DNA of 64,000 nucleotides from Notolepis coatsorum (Eukaryota; Chordata; Actinopteri; Aulopiformes; Paralepididae): assembly GCA_963971535.1 (NCBI GenBank), contig OZ020598.1:95173315-95237314 (forward strand), in the 5' to 3' direction. Shown here in pieces: positions 10,243-20,990 of the stretch. The notes beneath the pieces were generated by a model, which made no database searches, was not told the DNA's origin, and was given only the letters and a program-made list of their open reading frames with translations. Each line of letters starts with the position of its first letter. The stretch's first letter is position 1. The translations under genes were made by a program, and so were the position numbers.

Positions 10243-13200
10243 TTATTCTGGAATAGTATGGAACTGTACATCATCCACAAGTACAAGGAATGAACCCCAC
10301 GTTTTCTTGAACATAGATGAAGAACCTCTCAGAGTGCATCTTATCTTTTCAAGTTTGATAAAGTATAGTATGTCTCTAATCCAGTGAAGGTGAGTGGGGG
10401 GAGCAGCGGACTTCCATTTAAACAGAATCAGCCGCCTGGCCAGTAGAGTGGTAAATGCCACAATGTGTGCTTTGTGCTTTGAAAGTGATAACATAGGTGG
10501 GGAGTATCCAAAAAGCGCTGTCAATACATTTGGTTCAAGATTTGTCTCAATACTTCCCGAGATGGTTTCAAAAATATTTGTCCAATACCTGTGCAAGGAG
10601 GGGCATGTCCAAAACATGTGAGTATATGTGGCTGGGGCCGAATGACATCTATCACATATAGGATCGATATCTTCATACATTTTGGCTAATCTGACTTTCG
10701 TCAGGTGTACTCGATGAACAATTTTGCATTGTATCAGCCCGTGTCTTGCACAAATAGAAGAAGAATGAACAAGACGTAGAATGTCAACCCAAATGTCATC
10801 CGAGATCTCCTCCTCTAAATCCTCCTCCCATTTACTTTTAATATTGTGTATTGTGGTTGGACATAAGGAGAGAATGAGATTGTACATAGTCGATATCATG
10901 CCCTTGATGGAAGACATCGGGGTTAAAAAGGAGTCGATGGGTGTTACCTCTGGAAGGTTGGGAAATATAGGGTTAATGCTACAGACATAGCTACGAATCT
11001 GTAGATACCGAAAGAAATGTCGGCTATGGATTGAATATTTCTCTGATAATTGCTGAAAGGAGGCAAAAACATTATCTATATATAGGTCACCTAGTGTTTT
11101 AATACCGAGTGAGGCCCATAAGGAGAATGCTCCATCCATCAATGAGGGGTGAAATAAAGGGTTAGCTGCTATCGGGGCCAAGTGGGATAGAGTTTTAAAC
11201 CCAAAGTGGCGTCTGAATTGATTCCAAATTCTGAATGTAGTTTTAACGATTATATTTTTGAAGTAGGGGGCCAATGGAGAACTAATGGGGGCATGTATAA
11301 GACCGGTTAGTGAAGCAGGTTTGACAGATGAGGCTTCGATGTCAACCCACATAGGGCACACCAGAGGTTTGTCTGACTGTAGCCATTGCTGTATGATTCT
11401 GAGATTGGCTGCCCAATAGTAGGCTCTGAAGTTAGGTAGAGCCATGCCACCCAGAGATCTACTCCTTTGTAATAGAGCTTTACTAATTCTGGGAACTTTG
11501 TTATTCCAAATAAATTTGGACACTAGGCTGTCAATTTTTTGAAAGAATGAGTGGGGAAGAAAGATAGGCAGGCACTGGACAAGATAAGAAAACCTTGGGA
11601 GAGAGTTCATCTTAACGCAATTGATACGTGCAGCAAGAGAGAGAGGTAATAATGACCAACGTTCAAAATCTTCCTGAAATCGAGTCAGTAGAGAGCCAAA
11701 ATTAAATTTGAATAGGTCCCCAAATGTATCCCTAATTTGGATACCGAGATATTTGAAGCCATGGGGGGAAATTTTCAATGGGAAGTTATGCAGTGGATAA
11801 CTTCGAGCTTCTGCATTCAATGGAAGAAGTTCACTTTTGTCTAAATTTAGTTTATACCCTGAAATACGGCCAAATCGGGTGAATATGTCAAGTGCAGCTG
11901 GAATAGATGTGGAGATGTCAGACACGTATAGAAGCAGGTCATCTGCATATAGGGAGGTCCTCTGTTCAACACCCCCTCTGATTATACCTTTTATACGAAG
12001 GTCTGATCGAAGTGCGATGGCCAACGGTTCAATGGCAACATCGAACAGGAGTGGGCTCAAATTGCAACCCTGTCTCGTGGAGCGGTGTAGATGGAACTGT
12101 GCTGAACGTGTGTTGTTAGTCCTTACTGAGGCAGTGGGAGAGGTGTAAAGTAATTTCACCCAAGCTACAAAGTTATCCCCCAGTCCAAACTTTTTCAATG
12201 TGTCGAAAAGATATCCCCACTCCACACGGTCAAAAGCTTTGGCCGCATCTAGTGAGATGACAGCCTCCGGGCTAGTTGTGGAGGAAGGGCTATATATGAC
12301 ATTAAAGAGACGTCTAATGTTGGAAAATGAATATCTATTCTGGATAAAACCTGTTTGGTCTGGAGATATGATAGTGGGAAGGACAGGTTCTAAGCGCATA
12401 GCTAAGAGCTTTGATAGAAGCTTTAAATCTACCGTCAACTGACTGACAGGACGATAACTTCCACAGGATAGGGGGTCTTTATCTTTTTTTAGCAACAGAG
12501 AAATCGAGGCTTGAGTAAGGGATGGGGGTAACTTAAGTGACCTAAATGAATCTGCATACATGTCAATTAAAATGGGTGCCAGTTTATCAAAGAATTTCCT
12601 GTAGAACTCTATAGGGTAACCATCTAGCCCCGGACACTTCCCTGTTTGCATAGAGTAGGCGGCCTCTCTGAGCTCATCTATCGTGACTGGTCCCTCCAGC
12701 CCTGTGGCAGCCTCCCGGTTTATCTGTGGTATATCCAATGAATTAAAAAAATTATCATAGGCAGAAGGGTCAGAGGTTTGTTCAGATGTATATAAGGAGG
12801 AATAAAAGTTTTTAAATTCTTCATTAATTAGCTTGGGATCCGTAGTTAAACCATTGGTTGTCTGGATTTGAGGGATCTGATGTGAGGCAGAGGCCTGTCG
12901 TAACTTATGGGCCAATAATTTATTAGACTTGTCTCCATGCTCATAGTACGTCTGTCTGGATTTAATCATTAGATCCTCCACGTAAGCAGAGGAGAGGACA
13001 TCAAATTTAGCTTGGAGGGAGAGACGTTCTTTATAGACATCCGGGGATGGTTGAGTAGCATGTATGTTATCTAATTGACTAATCTGCTTAGTCAAGTCAC
13101 TCATCTGTCTTTTTCTATCCTTCCTTTCATAGGCGCTATATGAGATTATCTCACCCCTCAGATATGCCTTCAATGTCTCCCATAGTAAAGATGCTGAAAT

Positions 13201-14067
13201 CTCAGGGGTCTTATTGGTCGATATAAAAAAATCGATTTGGTTGTGTATGAAATTAACGAAATTCTCATTTGACAATAAACGGCAATTTAGGCGCCAGGGA
13301 GGTGGCGAGTTGTTATATTCCTGGAAGCACAACTCCAGAAGCACTGGAGCATGATCCGACAATACGATCGCTTCATAAGAGCAGGAGTGTAGTGATGGGA
13401 TGAGTCGATTATCAATCAGAAAAAAGTCAATACGAGAATAAGTTTGATGAACATGTGAAAAGAAAGAATATTGTCTTCCTTGTGGGTTTAAAAATCGCCA
13501 GGGGTCAGAGACCTTGAATTCATTCATAAAGGCATGAATGATTTTGGCAGATCTTGAAGGTACACTATTCCTGGGTGATGAGCGATCTAATCTAGGATTA
13601 ATCCAGACATTGTGGTCTCCACCCTGAATCAGATAATGTGTTGACATATCAGGTATCCTGGCAAACAGTGTTTGAAAAAAGTTCTCATTGTCCCAATTGG
13701 GGCCGTATACATTAGCCAGAATTACTGGTACATCATACAGCCGTCCTATAACTATCACAAATCTCCCGCCAGGATCCGAGATAATATCGGAGTAAACAAA
13801 GTTGACAGATTTATGGATTAGAATGGCTACCCCTCTGGATTTCCCTTGAAATGACGAATGATAAACCTGACCCACCCATCTCCTCTTTAATTTGATATGA
13901 TCCGTTCCCTTTAAGTGGGTCTCTTGAAGGAAAGCAATGTTAGCGCCAAGATGTTGAAGATGATGTATCACCTTACTACATTTGATCGGTTGATTTAGGC
14001 CTCTGCAATTCCAGCTGCAAAACCTAAGTACACCTCCCGACCGCTGTGCTGATCTAGGTTGGGTCAT
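10243..14067 (-). CDS. L1 ORF2 protein: endonuclease and reverse transcriptase, 1274 aa
   Basis: This uninterrupted frame encodes the L1 enzyme that nicks target DNA and copies the element RNA into it. The APE-type endonuclease spans residues ~14-245, with catalytic-type motifs SWNCRGLN (18-25), QETHL (48-52), GGDHN (149-153; usually GGDFN) and SDHAP (237-241). RT spans ~440-760: GKCPGLDGYPIEFY, AKAFDRVEW (609-617), TRQGCNLSP (664-672) and the catalytic YADD (707-710). A Cys/His cluster, C-x2-C-x8-H-x4-C, lies at residues 1138-1155. I chose the ATG at 14067 (MTQPRSAQ) because the frame upstream (to 14169) adds a hydrophobic stretch unlike L1 proteins. Length is normal for the family. Activity cannot be judged from sequence alone, and the matching ORF1 is truncated. 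Confidence 0.92.
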   Translation of the reverse strand: MTQPRSAQRSGGVLRFCSWNCRGLNQPIKCSKVIHHLQHLGANIAFLQETHLKGTDHIKLKRRWVGQVYHSSFQGKSRGVAILIHKSVNFVYSDIISDPGGRFVIVIGRLYDVPVILANVYGPNWDNENFFQTLFARIPDMSTHYLIQGGDHNVWINPRLDRSSPRNSVPSRSAKIIHAFMNEFKVSDPWRFLNPQGRQYSFFSHVHQTYSRIDFFLIDNRLIPSLHSCSYEAIVLSDHAPVLLELCFQEYNNSPPPWRLNCRLLSNENFVNFIHNQIDFFISTNKTPEISASLLWETLKAYLRGEIISYSAYERKDRKRQMSDLTKQISQLDNIHATQPSPDVYKERLSLQAKFDVLSSAYVEDLMIKSRQTYYEHGDKSNKLLAHKLRQASASHQIPQIQTTNGLTTDPKLINEEFKNFYSSLYTSEQTSDPSAYDNFFNSLDIPQINREAATGLEGPVTIDELREAAYSMQTGKCPGLDGYPIEFYRKFFDKLAPILIDMYADSFRSLKLPPSLTQASISLLLKKDKDPLSCGSYRPVSQLTVDLKLLSKLLAMRLEPVLPTIISPDQTGFIQNRYSFSNIRRLFNVIYSPSSTTSPEAVISLDAAKAFDRVEWGYLFDTLKKFGLGDNFVAWVKLLYTSPTASVRTNNTRSAQFHLHRSTRQGCNLSPLLFDVAIEPLAIALRSDLRIKGIIRGGVEQRTSLYADDLLLYVSDISTSIPAALDIFTRFGRISGYKLNLDKSELLPLNAEARSYPLHNFPLKISPHGFKYLGIQIRDTFGDLFKFNFGSLLTRFQEDFERWSLLPLSLAARINCVKMNSLPRFSYLVQCLPIFLPHSFFQKIDSLVSKFIWNNKVPRISKALLQRSRSLGGMALPNFRAYYWAANLRIIQQWLQSDKPLVCPMWVDIEASSVKPASLTGLIHAPISSPLAPYFKNIIVKTTFRIWNQFRRHFGFKTLSHLAPIAANPLFHPSLMDGAFSLWASLGIKTLGDLYIDNVFASFQQLSEKYSIHSRHFFRYLQIRSYVCSINPIFPNLPEVTPIDSFLTPMSSIKGMISTMYNLILSLCPTTIHNIKSKWEEDLEEEISDDIWVDILRLVHSSSICARHGLIQCKIVHRVHLTKVRLAKMYEDIDPICDRCHSAPATYTHMFWTCPSLHRYWTNIFETISGSIETNLEPNVLTALFGYSPPMLSLSKHKAHIVAFTTLLARRLILFKWKSAAPPTHLHWIRDILYFIKLEKIRCTLRGSSSMFKKTWGSFLVLVDDVQFHTIPE

Positions 14068-14929
14068 AATACCGGCAAGATAATGAATAGATGTGCTGGG
14101 TACACCGCAAATGAGAAACACTGAAAACAATAAAATAAAACTGCAATAGGGCGACCAAGCCAAGTACACAAAAATAAAAAAGAACTGATACAGACAACAT
14201 TACTCCCCCTTCCCTCCTCCCCCCTCCCTCCTCCCCCCTCTCCCCTCCCTCCTCCCCCCTCCCCCCTCCCCCCTCACGCCGAAGCATCTCCCGCTGAGAT
14301 ACGCGTGTGGTGTGGTGCCCGGAGCTCCTGCCCTCTCCCGAGTTTCGTGGTCTCTGTCCAGCAGAGAGATTTTTACAACTTTTTGAACTAAACCTATAAA
14401 CTGAAGCTATGGCATCAGATATGGCCACAAGTAAATGTCTCACATTTAGCAGATGGACTTTATATGAACTAATAACTGCAATAAAGTGCATATACGTATT
14501 GCACGTGTGCCTGCGTTAATGCTGCACTTACACACCTGAAATGGGCTTTGAGTGAAAATAATAAGTGTGTGCGTGCACCTGCTGCCCATGCATAATGAAA
14601 AAAAAAAAAAAAGCTTTAGATGAAATAGTAAATGTAGTATTCATACCAACGCAGTGAATGGGCTTTAAGCGAGATCATATTAAATGCATGCGTATATGTG
14701 CTGCACCTATCTGTGCAGTAAGTAGGCTTTTTAGGAGAAATAATAATAAATGCATACGTACTGTGTGTTCGCACATACACACACACACATGCCTGTCCAG
14801 GAATGTATGTGTACTCACACACATTCATATAGCCATGTGCATGCAAACAAGCCTATAGTACCACACTAATTGTCAAAAATTCATGTTCTTGGAGAGCTAA
14901 CGAAAAAAAAAAAAAAGCGAACAAGCTGC

Positions 14930-14960
<31 letters not shown>

Positions 14961-15634
14961 TACAGTAGTGAAGATGGTCGTGATAATAATAATGACAATA
15001 ATAATAACACTAAGCAAAACACGTTACATTAAAGTATGTTGCGTGACTCACTTGAAAGAGTTTGCATACTTTGATTAAGTGTCTCGAAAAAAAGCGAATA
15101 ACAAGCTGCAATAATAATAATAAAAGAAGAAAAAAAAAGACAGTAGTGAAGATGATCATGATAATGGAAATAATAATAATGACAATAATAACACTAAACA
15201 AAACCTGCTATATTAAAGTATGGCAAGAGGCTTGACGAGCGAAACTAAACCAATACAGCTGCACTGTGTTAATCAACAAGCTACTGTACAGCATAACCAA
15301 ATTGACTGCACTAATTCAACACAGTAGATCATTAATTAAATATATTAATATAAATATTCAGTAGGCTCCTATGCAGTTCTTTAGTGATCGATTATCCTCC
15401 AATAATAGTAGGCATAGCATTGGTGAAATAATAATGAAGTAAATAGAAAAGACAGTTCAAATGTTCAGAGATACATAACCAATTGACTGCTCTAATTCAA
15501 CACCGTAGATCATTAATTAGATATAAATATGGCTATGGGCAAATGTCTATGGGTGGAAAAAAAAAATTAAGTAAAGAGATAGAAGTTCAAATGTTCATAG
15601 AACAGTCACTTATCTTGATCCGTTGGTTGTCATC
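14068..15634. repeat. Long inter-ORF spacer of the L1, with direct duplications
   Basis: The spacer contains three related ~60-120-bp blocks with GGGCTTT near 14540, 14657 and 14725. A ~170-bp block with AACAAGCTGCAATAATAAT is duplicated at about 14915-15045 and 15095-15225. A ~65-bp block with TAGATCATTAATTA is duplicated at about 15290-15355 and 15475-15530. A CCCTCC-rich tract lies at 14200-14275. No reading frame resembles a known domain. It is unusually long for an L1 inter-ORF region; it may be a family feature or hold further insertions. Confidence 0.6.
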
Positions 15635-15856
15635 TTAGTGTTCAACAGTTGCTGGGCCGCTTTTATTAGTTTTCTGATGAAGATTGTTCTGCTTGAGAAA
15701 CACATCAGCGTCCTCTTTTGAATGACACATCACCTGCTTCCCTTTGAAGTCGATCTGTAATGATGTGGGCCAACGCATTCTATAGACAATGCCATTGTCT
15801 TGTAGGGCTATTTTGGCCTCGAGAAACATCTCCTTTCTCATCTTTTCATCTTTCAT
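15635..15856 (-). pseudogene. L1 ORF1 C-terminal domain, 5' truncated
   Basis: The 73-residue open frame resembles the C-terminal domain of L1 ORF1p (Transposase_22 family), the nucleic-acid-binding chaperone part: NGIVYRMRWPTSLQIDF followed by KGKQVMCHSKEDADVFL. The N-terminal coiled coil and RRM are absent because the element is truncated at 15860, four bases upstream of the frame. It lies upstream of ORF2 on the same strand, as expected for a bicistronic L1. Confidence 0.75.
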
Positions 15857-15914
15857 CTTTTATCCATCCCTCATTAACACCGGGGACACACTGCCAGCAG
15901 AGCAGCTGTCTCAA

Positions 15915-15985
15915 GCCTGGTTGTTCACAGCAGAAGAGCAGGAGCCTGGCTGTTCACACCAGAAGAGCAGGAGCCTGGCTGTTCA
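15915..15985. repeat. 28-bp tandem repeat, ~2.5 copies
   Basis: The unit contains AGAAGAGCAGGAGCCTGGCT and TGTTCACA, repeated head to tail. Confidence 0.8.
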
Positions 15986-16040
15986 TACAGCAGGATGTTC
16001 CCTAGAGGGGAATGAGCTCTCCAAGGTGCGGTATCATGAA

Positions 16041-16315
16041 TCCAGTGGCGGCTGCTGACCAAATTTTTTGGTGAAGCACAAATTATTATGTTAAATTATA
16101 TTTTTAAAACATCCCCCAATGTGTGTGGCAGTGGTGGCTGTGAGTTAAAAATATTGGGGAGGACGGGAGAGATAAAAAAAATGTAATAAAGAAGTACAGA
16201 CACACAGTGTGGTTATGAAGACAGCAGACAGACACTACAGTTAAAGACAACAGGCACTAGTAATAAATACCTTGGAGTAACTCTTGACACACACGCCTCA
16301 CTTACAAACATCACG
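16041..16315. other. Mixed transposon relics
   Basis: The block CAGTGGCGGCTGCTGACC at 16044 resembles one also found (inverted and diverged) near 4470 and 36800 in the large inverted-repeat element. At 16258-16315 a short frame reads KYLGVTLDTHASLTNIT, like the region just after the catalytic motif of LINE RTs. Both are too short to classify. Confidence 0.35.
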
Positions 16316-16575
16316 AGAGAGGAGGAGGAGGAGGAGGAGGAGGAGGGGAGAGGAGGAGGAGAGGGAGAGGAGGAGAGGGGAGGAGGAGGAGGAGGAGGAG
16401 GAGGAGGAGGAGGAGGAGGAGGAGGAGGAGGAGGAGGGGAGAGGAGAGGGAGAGGAGGAGAGGAGGGAGAGAGGAGGAGGAGGAGAGGAGGGGAGAGGAG
16501 GAGGAGGGGAGGAGAGAGAGGGAGGAGAGAGAGGAAGAGGAGGAGGAGGGAGAGGAAGAGGAGGAGGAGAGGAGA
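16316..16575. repeat. (GAG)n-rich polypurine tract
   Basis: An almost pure A/G strand for ~260 bp built on GAGGAG and GGGAGAG. Such tracts can adopt triplex structure; the open frames across it are compositional artefacts. Confidence 0.95.
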
Positions 16576-16994
16576 TGTTGTACAGAACGCATCACCAGAT
16601 CAATCTCAGATGCACATCACTCAGCACTATATAGAACTGAACGACACACACACGCGTGTGCACACACACACTCCTCGTAAATAGAATCCCTCCCATCTGA
16701 TCACTTGTAAATTAAATCCATCCTTCGATATTTTCTGATGAAAAAGGTCTCCATTCGTCTTCCCCAGCCAGCCCACTCAGAGCGAGACTAAGTCGGCCCG
16801 TCTGACCTGGTAGTCCGATAACCTTGGTCGTGGGGTCTATCTTGGTAGGTTTCAATGCAACTCCCGGTTCTCCCTGGCCACAGGTAAACACATGTTCCTT
16901 ATACTATCTCCGATTACTGGAGATCACTGGTGACGACATCATCACAGTCACGCTGCGGTCCTAATGTTGGCGCAAAGTTTAATTTAGCTTACTG
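16576..16994. other. Unassigned spacer
   Basis: Apart from a short CA/GT patch at 16647-16670, I see no repeat structure or coding motif here. Confidence 0.5.
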
Positions 16995-17068
16995 TGTTGT
17001 TACAGCTGTACTGTATTGTACCCATTCTGCAATCTGTTAATACAATTTTAAATCAATCAATCAATCAA
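16995..17068 (+). repeat. LINE 3' end with (TCAA)n tail
   Basis: It contains GTACCCATTCTGCAATCTGT and a TCAATCAATCAA tail, matching the 3' end of the LINE at 17281-19038. Confidence 0.8.
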
Positions 17069-17280
17069 ACAGCCGGAGAACATGATGACATCTTCACAGT
17101 CACAGAGCTCTTCTCTGATTTGAGTGTCAGAACATAGAGGGCTGTCAATCATTCAATCCTCGTTCGCGAGTGACGTGCGCAAAAATGCATGGGCGGGGCT
17201 TAGATGACTCAAATAGCCTATTTTGATTGGATAATAATCAACTAAGATCAACCCGTGCACTATAAGTTGCACTATAGTGA

Positions 17281-18523
17281 TTGACAGCTCACCATTCCTG
17301 CAGTTATGTGATCAGCAGGCCTGATCAGAGAGCTCAATTTGAACTCTATTTGAACGACCACATCAAGCAAGAGGTGGACGCGGGAAAATACTGCGGCATG
17401 GTCATGCTAGACCTACAAAAGGCCTTCGACACTGTCAATCACACCATTCTGATTGGCAATTGGTTTTGATAGTTTATCAGTGAGCTGGATACAATCCTAC
17501 CTGGAGGGGAGAGAACAGATGGTGGAGGTAAACGGTACCCTATCCCCCCCCCTCACAGTGAACTGTGGTGTTCCACAAGGAAGCATACTAGGACCACTAC
17601 TGTTCCTAATTTATGCAAATGACATGTCGTCAGCTTGTGACTGCAACTTGTTCCTGTTTGCGGACGACTGAGCCCTGCTGGTCTCTGACAAGAACAAGTT
17701 ACAGGTTGAAAAAACCCTCAGCTCGGAACTAGGCAAAATCTGCTGGCTCGCCGACAACAAACTATCATTACACATGGGCAAAACAGAGTCCATTCTCTTC
17801 GGTTCAAATAACAAACTCAGCAAAACAGACGGCTTCTCAGTTACAGTGGGTGACAATATTGTCACAAGGAAAGATGAAATTACCTACCTGGGTTCCATCC
17901 TAGAGGCTAATCTTTCCTGTGACAAAATGGCATCCAATGTAATAAAAAAAGTCAATCAACGAACTAGATTCTTGTACCGGGTCTCCTCCCTGGTAAACAA
18001 GAATACCCTGAAGACTCTGGCAGGAGCACTCATTCAAGGGTACTACGACTATGCTTGCACCTCATGGTACCAAAGCACCTCAAAGGCACTAAAAACCAAA
18101 TTACAAACATCTCAAAACAAACTAGTCAGACTACTGCTTGACCTGACTCCTAGAACACACCTCACCCCTGCACACTTTGCCAACCTAGGATGGCTTAGAG
18201 TAGACGACAGAGTACAGCAACTTGCAATGGGCCTGGTCTACAAGATACACTACACGACCAAGGTACCCATGTACATGTCAAAATACTTCCCAAAGGTCAG
18301 TGAATACCACGATCACAACACCAGAGGGAGCTCCACAAATCATGTAAAACCCAGATTCGGCTCAAACAAGGGACTAAACACGTTTCGCAATTATGCCACA
18401 ACAATGTGGAACGCCCTACCCAAAGCTGTAAAGGAATGTGAATCACTACCCACCTTCAAAAACACTCTCAAAGAACACCTACGGGAGACTGCAATTCAAA
18501 ACTGGCCCCTACAAATGTCCTAA
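17281..18523 (+). pseudogene. LINE reverse transcriptase, frameshifted and with stop in the catalytic motif
   Basis: Motifs in order are MLDLQKAFDTVNH (17407-17445), a frame change near 17450, NCGVPQGSILGPLLF (about 17561-17605), and FLFADD followed directly by an in-frame TGA at 17669-17671, then ALLVSDKNKL. The C-terminal part from 17774 is open for 249 residues and ends MWNALPKAVKECESLPTF..., typical of CR1/Jockey-group LINEs. The endonuclease is missing. The stop after FADD and the earlier frameshift make it non-functional. Confidence 0.88.
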
Positions 18524-19038
18524 CCCAGTTGTACAATAAAGACCAAGCATGGCTTTGTCAGTATTCCAATGTACAGCCCCACCCAACCCCACCCCACCTA
18601 CCCAACCTCCTCCAATGTACAGTTTCTATGTCAAATGTATGTCAGTATTCCAATGTACAGTGTGCCCCCCCCCTACCCAACCACCCCCCCCCCCCACCTC
18701 CAATGTACAGCCCCACCCCACCTACCCAACCTCCCCCAATGCACAGTTTCTATGTCAAATGTATATACACTCTTCTTCTGGATTTTTTTTGTATCACAAA
18801 CAGTACTGTATTTTAAAATCTGGTATGTCATAAATGTATAGATGTAGCAGTACTGTCTATCTGTATGGCATGTGTGTCATATGATGAATTGAAAATGGGG
18901 GACCCTGATGGAAACAAGACGAAAGTCTTTCTCAGGTCTGCATCCTCTTAACAATTGTACTGTATGTATTGAGATGTACTGTACTGTACCCATTCTGCAA
19001 TCTGTTAATAAACTTTTCAATCAATCAATCAATCAATC
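17281..19038 (+). mobile_element. CR1/Jockey-type LINE, 5' truncated, with 3' UTR
   Basis: The partial RT gene is followed by a ~515-bp 3' UTR. That UTR holds a tandem duplication of a block with CCAATGTACAG and CCCCACCC (18555-18760), then the conserved 3' end and a (TCAA)n tail. The last ~150 bp recur at 4560-4628/7591-7660, 16995, 20330, 22981, 36566, 54595 and twice within 57452-58801, making this the commonest LINE tail in the window. The 5' start is approximate. Confidence 0.85.
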
Positions 19039-19124
19039 TCAGAGCTGTCACTTGGCCAATTCTTTTAAAGAAAAAAAAAATCACTGATTTTACAGAGGAA
19101 AACATTAAAAATATATATATAATA

Positions 19125-19713
19125 ATAAATAATTTATGCACATGTACTGGGACTGCCCACCAGTTAAGATATTCTGGAAAGAAGTGACCCAGCAATTATC
19201 CCTCTGTATTACTGCTGAATGATGTTTTTGAGTGTGCAGTATCTATACAGCTAAAGAGATTGGTTTTATCTGGTATCACAGTGGCTAAAAAGCTGATAGC
19301 ATCACGATGGTTCAACCTGAAAAAATTTGCCGGAAGGTCTGGATTCTTACATATCTCGATGTGATTTATCTAGAAATATCTACAGCAAGAATTTTGGGTC
19401 TCAATGAATCCAAAATGTCAATGTGGTTAGAAGTGGTGGAGAGAATAAAAGCTAGCATATAATGGTAGGGTCTGGTTAGGAGCGAATGATAATGGATGGA
19501 TTATCCATTGGGGGGTCCAGGGGGGGGGGGGGGGGGTGCGAGCAAGAGCATATGTGTGTAGGGTAATAGATAGCAGGTATTAGGGGTATATCTTGTATAA
19601 GACATTTATCTAAATGGTGATTTCATTGGATGTGCACTGTTAATTAATGCTTGTATATCTAATCTTGTGTTGTCATGTGTGTTTATGTGTTTGTTTAAAA
19701 AATAATACAAAAA

Positions 19714-19735
<22 letters not shown>
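19125..19735 (+). pseudogene. L1 ORF2 C-terminal relic and 3' UTR
   Basis: Broken frames contain pieces resembling the end of L1 ORF2: CPPVxxFWKEV-like sequence near 19155, then LNESKMSMWLEVVERIKAS near 19400-19460. Several stops and shifts interrupt it. The 3' UTR includes a G16 run near 19520 and ends in AAAAAATAATACAAAAAG. The same 3' UTR end appears at 28552-28660. Confidence 0.6.

Positions 19736-19762
<27 letters not shown>
19717..19762. repeat. (TA)n microsatellite
   Basis: About 22 TA dinucleotides directly after the L1 relic tail. Confidence 0.95.
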
Positions 19763-19766
<4 letters not shown>

Positions 19767-20329
19767 AATTAATAATAATTATGAGTGAATTTGTGCTTCA
19801 CGTGTTGTAATTGAATAACCTCCACTGCATGAATCGTATCCCTTGACAAACTAACTTTAGACCTAGGCTGTGAGGTTGTAGTGTGACTTAGTCTCATGTC
19901 TTTAGACCTAGGCTGTGAGGTTGTAGTGTGACTTACATGGCTTGACATTAACTTTTTGGCTCACTAGCCACTGTGGCTAGTGGTTTTCCAAAGTCACTAG
20001 CCACTCAGCATTTTCACCAGCCAAAAATCACCACACTAAATAATTTGTTCATCAATACGTTCCCATTTTATAGCGTGATGATGAATATGAGCGTTATATG
20101 GGATTTGTCTGGTATAATTCCTGCAAAACGAGTTACAGGGTAATGTACAACGAGTAATGTACAGTCTCCTCCCCATCATATGTATACTCTCAGTCAGGAT
20201 CTATGGGTAACAGTACTGTATATTTGCATATCATATATGTCACAAATGTAACAGTACTATATATCTGTATCATGTAATGTATGTCCCTATGCCATAAATG
20301 TCATGATGTCATGTATGTTGTGTATGTCA
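19763..20329. other. Direct duplication and degenerate transposon sequence
   Basis: A ~33-bp block containing AGACCTAGGCTGTGAGGTTG occurs at about 19857 and 19903. From about 19940 sequence with CACTAGCCACTGTGGCTAGT appears; related sequence occurs at 20990-21050, on the far side of the piggyBac-like copy. No coding sequence. Confidence 0.5.
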
Positions 20330-20486
20330 TAAATGTTACTATGAATTGAAAATGGGGGACCCTGATGTAAACAAGACACACGTCTTTCTCTGGTCTGCAT
20401 CCCCTTAACAATTGTGTGTATTGAGCCGTGCTGTATTGTACCCATTCTGCAATCTGTTAAATAAAGTTTTTCATTCATTCATTCAG
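20330..20486 (+). repeat. LINE 3' end with (TTCA)n tail
   Basis: Matches 18870-19038: GAATTGAAAATGGGGGACCC, then CTGCATCCCCTTAAC, then CATTCTGCAATCTGT and a short tail. Confidence 0.85.
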
Positions 20487-20584
20487 GGCGCTAAGCTAAT
20501 AACGTTAAATCGATTCCCGTTACACACAGCTAGAGTTAAAAATCAAAATGCATATGATCGGATGTGCCACCATGAATGCATGAA

Positions 20585-20990
20585 AGGGGGGGGACGTCCT
20601 TTCTGATTATTGATTACCAATAACGGCATTCGTTATTGTAGCATCATACACACATCGGCTGGTTGGCTATGCTAACAAGGCCTGATCAGCATGAAATCTA
20701 CGTGAAATCGCTCTTACCTGTGGCCGGTTGGATCCCAGGTTTCCCAGTTATTGATTGCCATCTGGTAGATCGATATGTCCATTGGCTGATGCTATATTCC
20801 TTTACTGCATACTGAATTCGGCATCGCAAAAGGTATTCCATGCGATCTGATGAAGGCATAGCTTCATGCTAACAGAAAAAGTAGGCCTGAATGAATCAAA
20901 TTAACATCCGGTCTGAAAACAAGGAGTACTCCATTCTCGAGACAGCACCACTACCAGGATCTGGCCGGTAATGCACTTTTCAGTCCACTA
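20585..20990 (+). repeat. Partial copy of the piggyBac-like element at 61159-61890
   Basis: About 400 bp is similar in order and orientation to 61345-61735, including TTCTGATTATTGATTACCAA, GATCGATATGTCCATTGGCT and ATCTGGCCGGTAATGCACTT. The element ends are not preserved here. No coding sequence. Confidence 0.7.

Larger units (their letters stand above)
9871..15860 (-). mobile_element. L1-clade (Tx1-like) LINE, 5' truncated, with 15-bp TSD
   Basis: The insertion is bounded by the direct repeat TATCCATCCCTCATT at 9858-9872 and 15861-15875. The 3' end is a poly(A) tail, read as T on the plus strand at about 9871-9880, where the last TSD bases overlap the tail. In minus-strand order it carries the C-terminal part of ORF1, a 1.57-kb spacer, a full ORF2 and a ~370-bp 3' UTR. 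The 5' end breaks inside ORF1, as expected for incomplete reverse transcription. The clean TSD, retained poly(A) and open ORF2 suggest a fairly recent insertion. Confidence 0.9.

Noticed and set aside
14054..14491. 145-aa minus-strand frame just upstream of L1 ORF2, considered as an intact ORF1
   Set aside because: Gly/Glu/Arg-rich part is the translation of a CCCTCC tract; real ORF1 C-terminal similarity is found instead at 15635-15856.
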